A stretch of 64,000 nt of DNA from an uncultured Pelagibacteraceae bacterium (GCA_902576335.1 CACGVC010000004.1:1-64000); one strand, 5' to 3'; counted from the stretch's first letter, positions 41,491 through 49,849 are shown. Numbers and translations are program-made. The notes: a model not told the origin generated them from the letters alone.

Positions 41491-41668
41491 ATTTTATTGA
41501 CTTTTTTAATAAAAAATTAAAATTGAATATTCTAACACAAAATAGAAATACTCTAACACAATTGAATATTTATGATTTGTGTTAGAGTTTATTTAAATCT
41601 AGATTAAAAATATTATATTTATAAATTATTTTAATTTGTTAAAAATGGCTATTTTATTGACTTTTTTA
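41491..41668 (+). repeat. 18-bp direct repeat pair within the array
   Basis: ATTTTATTGACTTTTTTA occurs identically at 41491-41508 and 41651-41668, 160 bp apart. One copy lies between motif pairs 2 and 3, the other between motifs 5 and 6. Each contains TTGACT, a near-consensus -35, but neither has a convincing -10 at 16-18 bp. They may be promoter halves, a second binding site, or relics of a duplication of the whole motif unit. Confidence 0.6.
41550..41588. repeat. Perfect 12-bp inverted repeat at the array centre
   Basis: ACTCTAACACAA (41550-41561) and its exact reverse complement TTGTGTTAGAGT (41577-41588) flank a 15-base spacer. They are motif copies 4 and 5, and they mark the point where the array switches orientation. 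It could be a dimer-binding operator or, if transcribed, a hairpin. No U tract follows on either strand, so it is not an intrinsic terminator. Confidence 0.65.
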
Positions 41669-41777
41669 CTATTTAGCTCATTTTGAACATATATTTTATA
41701 ATTTTGTGTTAGACTAAAGTATTATTTTGTGTTAGAGATTCGTTAAATTGTGTTAGAAAAAAAATTTTAAATTGTAT

Positions 41778-44111
41778 ATGAACGATCAAGACGACGAAAA
41801 AAAAATTATTGAAGAGGAAAGGTCTCAGTCAGAAACTGAGAATCAATCTAAAGTTGATGAAAATAATCAACCTGAAGGTGTAGATAATCAAAAAAATGAT
41901 CCTGTCTCTGACTCAAATCAAAATAATAACGAAAATAATGATCAAACACAAAATTTAGATACATCTAGTGAAAAAAAAGATGAAGATAATGGATCCTCAC
42001 ATGAGGTAATCCATAAGAAAGACGGAAGGTTACATATTTATATCCGACAAGACAAATACAAAGGTGAATTAAAATCAAAAAATTGGGTTGGGAGACTTTA
42101 TCATGATGGAAAACAAAAAATTTCATCATCAGGAACTCCTAATTTGGAGGAAGCAATACCAATTTTAGAAAAATGGTTTGACGACGTTGTTGCGGGAAAA
42201 GAAAAAGAAAAAGAAAAAGAAATTCAAGAGCAAACTGTTAAAACTGAAGAAACATCTGTTCAACCGGAAACTTCAACTCAAATTGTTAATAAAGAACAAA
42301 CGAGTCAAACAACTACGTTAACCGAACCTAAAATTGATGCTCCTATTTTAAATCAATCACCAGAGGACGAACAAGAAAATAAAAAATCAAAATTTGCTTT
42401 TTTAGATAATATAAAAAATATTAAATTTAAAAAGCCAAGCTTCTTAAAAAAAAGTTCAGTTTCAAAACCATCACTCAAAACTAATGAACTTTCAAAAAAA
42501 GTTACTAGCTTTTTTAAATCTAAAATTGGAAAGTCAGCAGTTAAAGGAGAGGAAATTGTTGGAGTTGAAATCACAAACAAAGAAATAAGATTAGCCCAAG
42601 TATCAACTAATAAATCAAATCAATGGGTATTGGATAAATTTTATGCGCACCCAGTTGACTTACCAGATGACGCAAATGTTTTAGATAGTGGAGAAAAATT
42701 AGGAGCAGAACTTACAATTGCATTACAAAAATCTAAAATCACAACTTTAAATGCCGCTATTGCTATACCTGTCACAAGCGCAATTATTAGAGTTGTAACT
42801 GCACCGTTGATGAAAGAAGAGGAATTGCAAAAAGCAATTGAAACTAATTCACTTTGGGAAAATTTAGTTCAGTTAACTGATAATTTAGACGATTATTCAA
42901 TTTTCCACCAAGTTATTAATAGAAACGAAAAAGCTAACACAATGGATATTTTGTTTGTTGCTTCAAAATTGGCTGACATAAACAATTATACCTCAATAAT
43001 CAAGCAAAGTAATCTCAACCCAGTTATAATTGATGTAAAATGTTTTGCATTAAAATCTGCTGTCGATCAAATTAATCAAATCTCCAATAAAGCTGACGAT
43101 GTAAATCTTACTGCGGTTTTGGAATTTGGTTTAGATGAAAATTATTTAATGATTTTATACGACAATAATCCAATAATTACTGATATTTTTTTAAGAGGCC
43201 AAGATAGAAAAATATTATTAGAATCACAGGATGTTGAAGAAAAAGAGGCATTAGTAAGAAGATTTTTAACTCAAGTAAAACAAGCTGTTCAAGATTTTGA
43301 GACCAAATATGAGAAAAGAATAAGAAACATAAAAGTAGTCTCGGATTTAAAAAATGTTGAGGATTTTTTGTCAAGTTTTAGAAAGGGTCTATTAAATGTT
43401 GGCTTTAACTTATTTGATCCAATTGATGGATTGTTAATCCCTCAACAAAATAAAGAAAAAGTAGATTTAATTAACAGATCATATCTATCGTCAGTTGTAG
43501 GTCTTGCTTTTAGAAAGTTAGATGTATTTGGTTATTATAAATTTGTTACCGCCGTTAAAAATATAAACTTACTTCCTAACAGAAAAGGCATGATTAAAGA
43601 AAAAAAGATGAAAGCTTTTTCAAGTTTTGCTTTCAAAGGTATAGCTGCTTCAGTAGCTGCAATATATATAATTCTTTTTGGTTTATCATTCTGGAACATC
43701 CAATCATACAATAAAAAACTAGTTAATTACAATACTGTCCTAAAAACTCATAAAGCTAAAATATCTGAACAAAAGAAAATTAAAAAAGAGTTAGCTATAA
43801 TTTCAAATACCTTAAAATTGAGTAAAAGTTTAAAATCAAATAAGCAGAATAGTTATAGAGTTTTAGCTCAAATTGCTATGAGTGTTCCTAAAAGAATAAA
43901 ATTTGCGTCAGTTGAATACAATGGCAAAAATAAAGTAATTATAAAAGGTCAGGCTGCTACCGATCAAGACATTTTGAAGTTAATTAATAATTTAGGGACG
44001 CAGCAGTTAGTTGTACAAGCATCATTAGGTAAAATGAATTACAAAGGTAAGGCTGGGGACTCTGCTGATATTAAAAAGAACTTTACAGTTTTTGTGGATG
44101 TTAAGGGATAA
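41778..44111 (+). CDS. PilM-PilN fusion protein with acidic N-terminal extension
   Basis: This 777-residue protein joins two T4P alignment-complex proteins that are usually separate. Residues 1-80 are a polar, Gln/Asn/Glu-rich disordered stretch. Residues about 85-140 (KDGRLHIYIRQDKYKG... WVGRLYHDGKQKISSSGTP) form a small domain resembling AP2/Arm-type folds. From about 255 an actin-like PilM domain begins (VGVEITNKEIRLAQVS, AIPVTSAIIRVVTAPLMKEE), up to about 590. The PilN part starts NINLLPNRKG, has one membrane segment (GIAASVAAIYIILFGLSF) and a periplasmic ferredoxin-like domain. PilM is cytoplasmic and PilN membrane-bound, so topology is consistent. The start is ATG 41778; TTG 41772 is possible. 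Confidence 0.87.
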   Translation: MNDQDDEKKIIEEERSQSETENQSKVDENNQPEGVDNQKNDPVSDSNQNNNENNDQTQNLDTSSEKKDEDNGSSHEVIHKKDGRLHIYIRQDKYKGELKSKNWVGRLYHDGKQKISSSGTPNLEEAIPILEKWFDDVVAGKEKEKEKEIQEQTVKTEETSVQPETSTQIVNKEQTSQTTTLTEPKIDAPILNQSPEDEQENKKSKFAFLDNIKNIKFKKPSFLKKSSVSKPSLKTNELSKKVTSFFKSKIGKSAVKGEEIVGVEITNKEIRLAQVSTNKSNQWVLDKFYAHPVDLPDDANVLDSGEKLGAELTIALQKSKITTLNAAIAIPVTSAIIRVVTAPLMKEEELQKAIETNSLWENLVQLTDNLDDYSIFHQVINRNEKANTMDILFVASKLADINNYTSIIKQSNLNPVIIDVKCFALKSAVDQINQISNKADDVNLTAVLEFGLDENYLMILYDNNPIITDIFLRGQDRKILLESQDVEEKEALVRRFLTQVKQAVQDFETKYEKRIRNIKVVSDLKNVEDFLSSFRKGLLNVGFNLFDPIDGLLIPQQNKEKVDLINRSYLSSVVGLAFRKLDVFGYYKFVTAVKNINLLPNRKGMIKEKKMKAFSSFAFKGIAASVAAIYIILFGLSFWNIQSYNKKLVNYNTVLKTHKAKISEQKKIKKELAIISNTLKLSKSLKSNKQNSYRVLAQIAMSVPKRIKFASVEYNGKNKVIIKGQAATDQDILKLINNLGTQQLVVQASLGKMNYKGKAGDSADIKKNFTVFVDVKG

Positions 44112-44114
44112 TTT

Positions 44115-44816
44115 ATGGATTTAAAGAATATTAGTTTAGATTTAAAGAACATCAACCTAGAAAGTGTAAAAGCTAAAATTAAATCTATAGATAAAAAAAT
44201 TCTAATTAAATTTGGTATTGGATTCTTATCAGTAATTGTTTTTTTAATTATTTATTACGCGGTTTTAAGCCCAATTGTTGAGAAGAAAAAAGCTCAGTTG
44301 GATAACATGCAAAAAAAACAAGCTGAGATAACAAAGATGAACCAAGAAATTAAAGCTAGTAAAGCTAAAATAAAAAAACTTACTCCTCGATACGAGCAAT
44401 ATTCTACTTTATTTCACAGTAAAGCTGAGGTGGAAGGTCTTTATGAGACACTTAGTGAATTCGCTGGGATAAACAACTTAGTTATTTCAAAGATTGAAAA
44501 GGGCAAACCAAAGCCTATAACAAAGGCATCAGCTATTGCCTCTACTGATACAAAGAAAAAGAAGAAAAAGAGAAAAAGAAAGAAGAAAGCTGACACCAGT
44601 GTTAAAAAAAATATTGCGTATTACAGAATACCTGTAAATTTTCAAATAAAGGGCAATTTTCTTGGATATATTAAGTTTAAGAGACAAGTAGCTATGTCTC
44701 AAAAAATGTTAAATTTTGACAAAGAAACAATTAAAGTGATAAAAGGGGATACAACCAGTACGGTAGCAGTAACTGGTGTATTAACAATAGTGGGTTTACC
44801 AGATGAATTTTTTTAG
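44115..44816 (+). CDS. pilO: Type IV pilus inner-membrane alignment protein PilO
   Basis: The 233-residue protein has a cytoplasmic N-terminus with amphipathic repeats (KNISLDLKNINLESVKAKI), one membrane segment (FGIGFLSVIVFLIIYYAVL), a coiled coil (KKAQLDNMQKKQAEITKMNQ), and a periplasmic ferredoxin-like domain (LYETLSEFAGINNLVISKIEKG). This is the PilO layout. An unusual lysine/arginine-rich insert (TKKKKKKRKRKKKADTSVKK) lies near residue 148. It follows pilMN by 3 bp and overlaps pilP by 14 bp. PilO pairs with PilN to link the motor to the secretin. Confidence 0.83.
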   Translation: MDLKNISLDLKNINLESVKAKIKSIDKKILIKFGIGFLSVIVFLIIYYAVLSPIVEKKKAQLDNMQKKQAEITKMNQEIKASKAKIKKLTPRYEQYSTLFHSKAEVEGLYETLSEFAGINNLVISKIEKGKPKPITKASAIASTDTKKKKKKRKRKKKADTSVKKNIAYYRIPVNFQIKGNFLGYIKFKRQVAMSQKMLNFDKETIKVIKGDTTSTVAVTGVLTIVGLPDEFF

Positions 44817-45309
44817 ACTCATATTCTTGGTTTTAATAGTTATTACTTTCTCACAGAAAGTAATGTCAGATAGTCACGATCAAAACATTGTTGAAAAAGC
44901 AAAAGAGATTAATAAACAAGTTAAAGAGAAGCAGGCATCACAACAAGAAAACATTAGTAAAGAAACAGGTCAAATTGTAGTAAAAGAAGAACCGTTGCCT
45001 TTAAATGATCCATTTGCTGGTGATGCGTCAACAGCTAGTGACATAGTAACAGAGGTAACACCTACATCAAGTGCAGTAAAACTAAGATCTTATAAACTCG
45101 TTGGATCATTTTCTGCTAAAGATAATAGTTTCATTACTTTAGTTGATGACAATGGTGAATTTATGACGGTAGAATTATTTGAAGAAGTCTTAAGTGGTGT
45201 GAAACTTGTTGACGTTAGTATAAAAAGAGCAGTTTTCGAAAAAGCTGATGATAACCAGTACATAATTATGAATTTTAAAAACCAAATAAAAGAGGCAAAT
45301 GAATTTTAA
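44803..45309 (+). CDS. pilP: Type IV pilus assembly protein PilP
   Basis: This 168-residue exported protein has an N-terminal hydrophobic signal (FRLIFLVLIVITFSQKVMS) without a lipobox cysteine, unlike many PilP proteins, which are lipoproteins. A disordered Gln/Lys/Glu linker leads to PLNDPFAGDAS, the family DPF motif, and a C-terminal beta domain (LRSYKLVGSFSAKDNSFITL). PilP bridges PilN/O to the secretin in the periplasm. It overlaps pilO and pilQ. Function is assigned from order plus the DPF motif and domain shape. Confidence 0.8.
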   Translation: MNFFRLIFLVLIVITFSQKVMSDSHDQNIVEKAKEINKQVKEKQASQQENISKETGQIVVKEEPLPLNDPFAGDASTASDIVTEVTPTSSAVKLRSYKLVGSFSAKDNSFITLVDDNGEFMTVELFEEVLSGVKLVDVSIKRAVFEKADDNQYIIMNFKNQIKEANEF

Positions 45310-46837
45310 AAATATTAAATTTTTTATTTTATTTAGCATTTTTTCAGCTTTGCTTTTAAGTGGTTGTGCCACTGACGGTAAATTTGGAACAAAAAAATTT
45401 AAACACAACACTCCTTTAATAAAAGATGACATAAAGAAGAAAGGTAAAATAGAAGTTGATAAGACTGCTAAGATGGGGCCAAAACCAGCTGAGGCTGACG
45501 TAATTAAACTTGGTAAAAGAAAACAAATTTCTTCACAAAAAGCAAGAAACTATTTGCTAATTGGTGACGAATATAAATTATTAAAGCAAAATATTTCATT
45601 TAATTTTAAAAATCTAGATTATAGAACTGCAATAGAACTGATGGCAAAAGCAGGTGAGATAAATATCCTCATAGGTGATGAAGTTGCCGGCTCGGTCACA
45701 GCACAATTGATTGATATTCCGTGGGACAAAGCTTTTAATGCGCTTTTAGATCTAAAAAACTATGCAGCTGATTTTGATGTTCAAAGTAATTTAATAAGAG
45801 TTCATTCTCCATCAAATTTAACTCAACAAGAATCTACAAAATCAGCAAGAGCTTCTGCTGTTAGAAAAAAAGTTGAATTAGAGGACTCTGTTGAGCCATT
45901 AATTTCAGAAATATTTAGACTCTATTACATAAGTCCTGCTGAGGCCAAAGCTACTTTAGATGAGTTATTTAAAGCAGTTGATGGTGGAATCTCTTTAGTT
46001 CAAATTACTGAAGAAAAAACTACAAGATCGATTATTGCAAGAGGAAAAGAAAAAGATTTAGACGTAGTTGATAAAATAATTAAAGAAATTGATGTTAGAA
46101 CAAGACAAGTCTTAATTGAAGCTTTTATTGTTGAGGCTAATTCTGATTTTGAAAGAGCTTTAGGCACTGCTCTTGGCGGATACTACAGAAGACAGGGTGA
46201 GATAATAGGTGGTGTTCAAGCAGGATCATCAGGAGATGCAGACATAGGTGCAGCTACTGCTGTTATAGGCTCCACTACTGACTCAATAACAAATTTTGGA
46301 GCAGCCGGTAAGACAAGTGGTATTGGAATATTAAAGAAGACAGGATCAGCAGTTTTAAAGACCGAAATAACTGCACTTGAGTCCCAGGGGCTTGGAAAAA
46401 CTATATCTAATCCAAAAATATTTACTTTAGATAATCAGGTCGCAACTATCACACAAGGTGAAGAAATACCTTACGCTTCTAGTTCAGCAGAAGGGTCAGA
46501 TACTTCTTTTAAAGAAGCAGCATTAAAAATGACTGTTACACCAAGCATTATTGGAGATGGAAACGTTCTTTTGGATATCCAAGTTAATAATGATACTCCT
46601 AATAGATCTAATCCAGGAGATCCTGCAATCAATAAAATGGAAATTAGCACAAAATTATTAATAGCTGATGGCGATATTGTAGTTATAGGTGGTATTAAAA
46701 AGAATGCTTTAACTAACAGCAAGCAACAAACTCCTGGTGTAGGAGATGTTCCGGTTGTTGGAAATTTATTTAAAGGAAAACAGAATACTGATAATATGGA
46801 TGAATTATTAGTTTTTATCGCACCAAGGATTCTATAG
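45299..46837 (+). CDS. pilQ: Type IV pilus secretin (PilQ/MshL-like lipoprotein)
   Basis: The secretin forms the outer-membrane channel for the pilus. The signal ends in a lipobox LLSGC with Cys near residue 23, so it should be lipidated by Lgt. Then come an N0/STN domain (ISFNFKNLDYRTAIELMAKAG), an N1 domain (IFRLYYISPAEAKATLDELF), and the secretin core with ISNPKIFTLDNQVATITQGE near residue 370 and GDIVVIGGIKKN near 460. At 512 residues it lacks the AMIN domains of long PilQ proteins and is closer in size and lipidation to MshL. No separate pilotin gene is seen, which lipidation may make unnecessary. Confidence 0.88.
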   Translation: MNFKNIKFFILFSIFSALLLSGCATDGKFGTKKFKHNTPLIKDDIKKKGKIEVDKTAKMGPKPAEADVIKLGKRKQISSQKARNYLLIGDEYKLLKQNISFNFKNLDYRTAIELMAKAGEINILIGDEVAGSVTAQLIDIPWDKAFNALLDLKNYAADFDVQSNLIRVHSPSNLTQQESTKSARASAVRKKVELEDSVEPLISEIFRLYYISPAEAKATLDELFKAVDGGISLVQITEEKTTRSIIARGKEKDLDVVDKIIKEIDVRTRQVLIEAFIVEANSDFERALGTALGGYYRRQGEIIGGVQAGSSGDADIGAATAVIGSTTDSITNFGAAGKTSGIGILKKTGSAVLKTEITALESQGLGKTISNPKIFTLDNQVATITQGEEIPYASSSAEGSDTSFKEAALKMTVTPSIIGDGNVLLDIQVNNDTPNRSNPGDPAINKMEISTKLLIADGDIVVIGGIKKNALTNSKQQTPGVGDVPVVGNLFKGKQNTDNMDELLVFIAPRIL

Positions 46838-48589
46838 ATGCTAAAAATAAGTAGAGAAAGTGAAATAAATTTAATCAATGTATTAATTGATAATGATATT
46901 ATTTCTGGAAAAGATTTAATTAACATTAAAAAGATAAGTACTGAGGGAAATAAATCTCAAATAGATGCAGTATTTGAACTTAAGTTAACTGACGAAAATA
47001 AAATTTTAGATGTTTTAGTAAAAGAACAAAGTCTTGAAATTGTAGATCTTTCTAAAATTCAAATAAGCGATGAAATTAAAAGTGTGCTGCCTTCAAATTA
47101 CATAAACGTAAATTTTGTAGCGCCTTTTAAAGTTGAGGGTAAAACTCTTCACATTGCAATTTCAGATAGTTCAAAGCTTGGTCTTATGAGAAATTTAAAA
47201 GCAATTACAAAAAAAAATATAGAGCTACATGCTGCAAAAGTTTCTCAAATTTCAGAGTTTATTGAAAAGCTTCAATCAGAAAGTGGAGACGTTACAACTG
47301 CAACAATTAGACAAGAGAATAAAGAGAAAACAAAAACCTTTGACTCTGATTTAGGTGAAGCGGGCGAAGTTTTAGAAAAAGCTCCAGAAGAAGATATTGA
47401 AGCAATTGAAAATGAGTCGGAAGTAATAAAATTTAGTACAGCAGTTGTAGCTGAAGCTATTAAATCAGGTGTTAGTGATATTCATATTGAACCCTACAGA
47501 TTTAGCTCAAGAGTTAGATATAGATTAGACGGAATGCTCCAAGAGCAGGAACAATATAAAAAATTTCTTCATGATAATTATGGAGCGGTTGTTACCAGAT
47601 TTAAAATAATGGGTAAATTAGATATTGCTGAAAGAAGATTACCTCAAGATGGAGCAATAAATTTTAAGATAGATGGTAAAGTTGTTGATTTACGTTTATC
47701 GATTTTACCGACAGCTAATAATGAGAGAATAGTAATGCGGGTTTTAAATAAAGATGCTGGTGACATTACTTTAGAGCAATTAAATTTTGAAGATGTTGAT
47801 TTACAGAATTTAAGAAAAGCAATTCATGGAACTCAAGGTTTAATACTAGTAACTGGACCAACAGGATCTGGTAAATCAACAACTCTTTATAGTATTTTAA
47901 AAGAGGTGAGTAAGCCTCACTTAAATATTCTAACAGCTGAGGATCCTGTTGAATATGAGCTAGATGGTGTAGGACAAGTCCAGATTAAAGATGACATTGG
48001 ATTAAGTTTTGCTGCGGCATTGAGATCTTTTTTAAGACAAGACCCAGAAATAATACTTGTTGGTGAGATGAGAGATAAGGAAACAGTTGATATCGGATTA
48101 AAAGCTGCACTCACTGGTCACTTAGTATTTAGTACTTTGCACACGAATGATGCTCCAAGCACCATAACTAGATTACAAAACATGGGCACTCCTGATTATT
48201 TAATTAGTGCTGCCTGCCAAATGGTTTTAGCACAAAGATTAGCAAGAAGGACTTGCAAAGATTGTAGAGTGCCTGATGATGATGTTAATCCAAAAGTTTT
48301 GCAAGATCTTGGCTTTACAGCAGAATTAGCTTCTAGAGTTAAAGCTCTTAAAGGGAAAGGCTGTCCTAAGTGTAAAGATACTGGTTATAAGGGAAGACAA
48401 GGTCTTTACGAAATTTTAGTTGTTTCAAAACCAGTTAAAGAGGCAATACTTAGAAAAGCAACAACACCTGAATTGAGAGAAATAGCAATTAAAGAGGGTT
48501 TTCAAACTATGCAAGATATGGGAAGAAGGCTAATTGCTAATGGAGAGCTGAATTTTAGAGAATACGAGCGGGTTTTATCAGCCTCATAA
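46838..48589 (+). CDS. pilB: Type IV pilus extension ATPase PilB
   Basis: PilB drives pilin polymerisation. The 583-residue protein has the N-terminal MshEN/T2SSE domain (residues 1-150), then SDIHIEPYRFSSRVRYRLDG, Walker A GPTGSGKSTTLYSIL near residue 345, the Asp box LTAEDPVEYELDGVGQVQI, Walker B EIILVGEMRDKETVDIGLKA, and the His box GHLVFSTLHTNDAPSTITRL. The tetracysteine zinc site is CKDCR...CPKCKDTGYKGR near residues 474-520. This distinguishes it from PilT. It begins 1 base after the pilQ stop. Confidence 0.95.
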   Translation: MLKISRESEINLINVLIDNDIISGKDLINIKKISTEGNKSQIDAVFELKLTDENKILDVLVKEQSLEIVDLSKIQISDEIKSVLPSNYINVNFVAPFKVEGKTLHIAISDSSKLGLMRNLKAITKKNIELHAAKVSQISEFIEKLQSESGDVTTATIRQENKEKTKTFDSDLGEAGEVLEKAPEEDIEAIENESEVIKFSTAVVAEAIKSGVSDIHIEPYRFSSRVRYRLDGMLQEQEQYKKFLHDNYGAVVTRFKIMGKLDIAERRLPQDGAINFKIDGKVVDLRLSILPTANNERIVMRVLNKDAGDITLEQLNFEDVDLQNLRKAIHGTQGLILVTGPTGSGKSTTLYSILKEVSKPHLNILTAEDPVEYELDGVGQVQIKDDIGLSFAAALRSFLRQDPEIILVGEMRDKETVDIGLKAALTGHLVFSTLHTNDAPSTITRLQNMGTPDYLISAACQMVLAQRLARRTCKDCRVPDDDVNPKVLQDLGFTAELASRVKALKGKGCPKCKDTGYKGRQGLYEILVVSKPVKEAILRKATTPELREIAIKEGFQTMQDMGRRLIANGELNFREYERVLSAS

Positions 48590-48610
48590 TTATTATATAC
48601 TTAAATAAAA

Positions 48611-49849
48611 ATGGAAGCATTTACTTATAAAGGCATTGCTGATGGCAAATATGTAGAGGGTGATATTGAAGCTATCAATCAGGAAGAGGCATCACATAAG
48701 CTTAAAGAACAAAAAATTATAATCACAAACTTAATAAGATCAAAAAAGAAAAAGGGAGAAACTAAAACTAAGTCAAAAAGTGGTGGGGGTTTCTCTTTTG
48801 GTAAGAAAAAAGTAAAAGTAGAGGATGTCTTAATTTTTTCAAAGCAGTTTGCAACCATGGTTAAAGCAGGCTTACCAATTCTCGAAGTTTTAGCCATGCT
48901 AAGAGATCAGTTAGAAAGTCCAGCAATAAAAGAAGTAATCGAGGATATCAGAAAAAGCCTTGAAGGAGGTGTAACTCTATCTAAATGTTTTGAAAAGTAT
49001 CCTGAATATTTTGATAATGTTTATTGTAATCTTATAAAAGCAGGTGAAGCCAGTGGTAAATTAGATGTGTTTTTATTAAAGATTGTCGACTCTTTAGAAA
49101 AAAAAGAAAAAATAAAAAAGAAAATAAAATCTGCATTGATGTATCCAGCTATAATGTTTTCAGTAGCAATAACTGTTAGTGCATTTATGTTAATTAAAGT
49201 CGTTCCAGTATTTGCAAAAATGTATGCTGGAATGGGTTTAGATTTACCAACTCCAACAGCTGTTATTATGTCTATGAGTGACTTTTTAAGAGGCACAGGA
49301 GGAATGGTGTTATTAATAACTATAATTATTTCGATTATCGCATTTAGATATTTAACTTCTAAAAATGAAATGATTAAATACAGATGGCACAAACAAATTT
49401 TAAAGTTACCAGTATTTGGTGACTTAATACTAAAGTCATTACTCGCAAGAATTTCATTGATAATGGGAAATTTGAGTGCAGCTGGAGTAAATTTATTGGA
49501 AAGTATAGAGATTGCAAAATCAGTAAGTAATAATGTGGTTGTAACAGAGGCTTTGGAAAATGTTAAGAAGGGGGTTTTTTCTGGAGATACTTTGACAAAA
49601 TTATTTTTAAAAGAACCTCTCTTCCCCCCGACTTTTAGTCAATTAATTTCTGTTGGTGAACAAACAGGTCAGCTAGATGAAATGTTTGGTTCTGTTGCGA
49701 TGTACTATGAAGAAGAGTTTGATGGTGCAGTTGATAATATGTCTAGTTTAATTGAACCGATAATGATTGTGTTTATGGGTGTTATGATCGGTGGATTAAT
49801 GATTGCGATGTATTCACCAATTTTCAACGTTGGAGCGTTGATAGGTTAA
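48611..49849 (+). CDS. pilC: Type IV pilus inner-membrane platform protein PilC
   Basis: This is a 412-residue GspF/PilC platform protein. It begins FTYKGIADGKYVEGDIEAIN, the usual small N-terminal domain, and contains two cytoplasmic T2SSF domains (IFSKQFATMVKAGLPILEVL and ISLIMGNLSAAGVNLLESIE) separated by membrane segments (YPAIMFSVAITVSAFMLIKV). VGEQTGQLDEMF is the conserved late motif, followed by the C-terminal membrane pair. It converges with the RsbW-like gene, overlapping by 4 bp, and closes the pilMN-to-pilC operon. Confidence 0.93.
   Translation: MEAFTYKGIADGKYVEGDIEAINQEEASHKLKEQKIIITNLIRSKKKKGETKTKSKSGGGFSFGKKKVKVEDVLIFSKQFATMVKAGLPILEVLAMLRDQLESPAIKEVIEDIRKSLEGGVTLSKCFEKYPEYFDNVYCNLIKAGEASGKLDVFLLKIVDSLEKKEKIKKKIKSALMYPAIMFSVAITVSAFMLIKVVPVFAKMYAGMGLDLPTPTAVIMSMSDFLRGTGGMVLLITIIISIIAFRYLTSKNEMIKYRWHKQILKLPVFGDLILKSLLARISLIMGNLSAAGVNLLESIEIAKSVSNNVVVTEALENVKKGVFSGDTLTKLFLKEPLFPPTFSQLISVGEQTGQLDEMFGSVAMYYEEEFDGAVDNMSSLIEPIMIVFMGVMIGGLMIAMYSPIFNVGALIG

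Larger units (their letters stand above)
41423..41758. repeat. Eight-copy CTCTAACACA motif array, four in each orientation
   Basis: Plus-orientation copies start at 41423, 41444, 41530 (T for the first C) and 41551. Reverse copies (TGTGTTAGAG) start at 41578, 41705 (last base C), 41728 and 41749 (last base A). The start-to-start distance is exactly 21 bp for 41423/41444, 41530/41551 and 41728/41749, and 23 bp for 41705/41728, about two helical turns, so paired sites face the same side of the DNA. Most copies extend to CTCTAACACAA. The left half is all plus and the right half all minus. This looks like an array of protein-binding sites. Confidence 0.75.
41225..41777 (+). promoter_or_regulatory. 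Long non-coding gap upstream of pilMN with repeat array
   Basis: No plausible gene is seen in these roughly 550 bp on either strand. The stretch is extremely AT-rich and holds eight CTCTAACACA motifs, a perfect 12-bp dyad, a pair of 18-bp direct repeats and an intrinsic terminator pointing left, each listed separately. TATAAT occurs at 41697-41702 but without a good -35 at 17 bp. By position it is the control region for the pilMN-O-P-Q-B-C operon. Confidence 0.6.

Noticed and set aside
41423..41758. CRISPR array
   Set aside because: The repeat unit is only 10-11 bp, occurs in both orientations and has irregular spacing beyond the 21-bp pairs; there are no uniform spacers and no cas genes.
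41423..41758. Replication origin with DnaA boxes
   Set aside because: TCTAACACA keeps the CACA end of the DnaA box TTWTNCACA but misses two positions in every copy, and no dnaA, parAB or gidA-type neighbours occur. A binding array for a local regulator is the simpler reading.
46471..46926. A 151-residue reading frame on the minus strand
   Set aside because: It lies antisense to the secretin and pilB genes, has no family likeness and reflects their codon pattern.
49021..49392. A 123-residue minus-strand hydrophobic reading frame
   Set aside because: It is antisense to the membrane segments of pilC, which explains its hydrophobicity.
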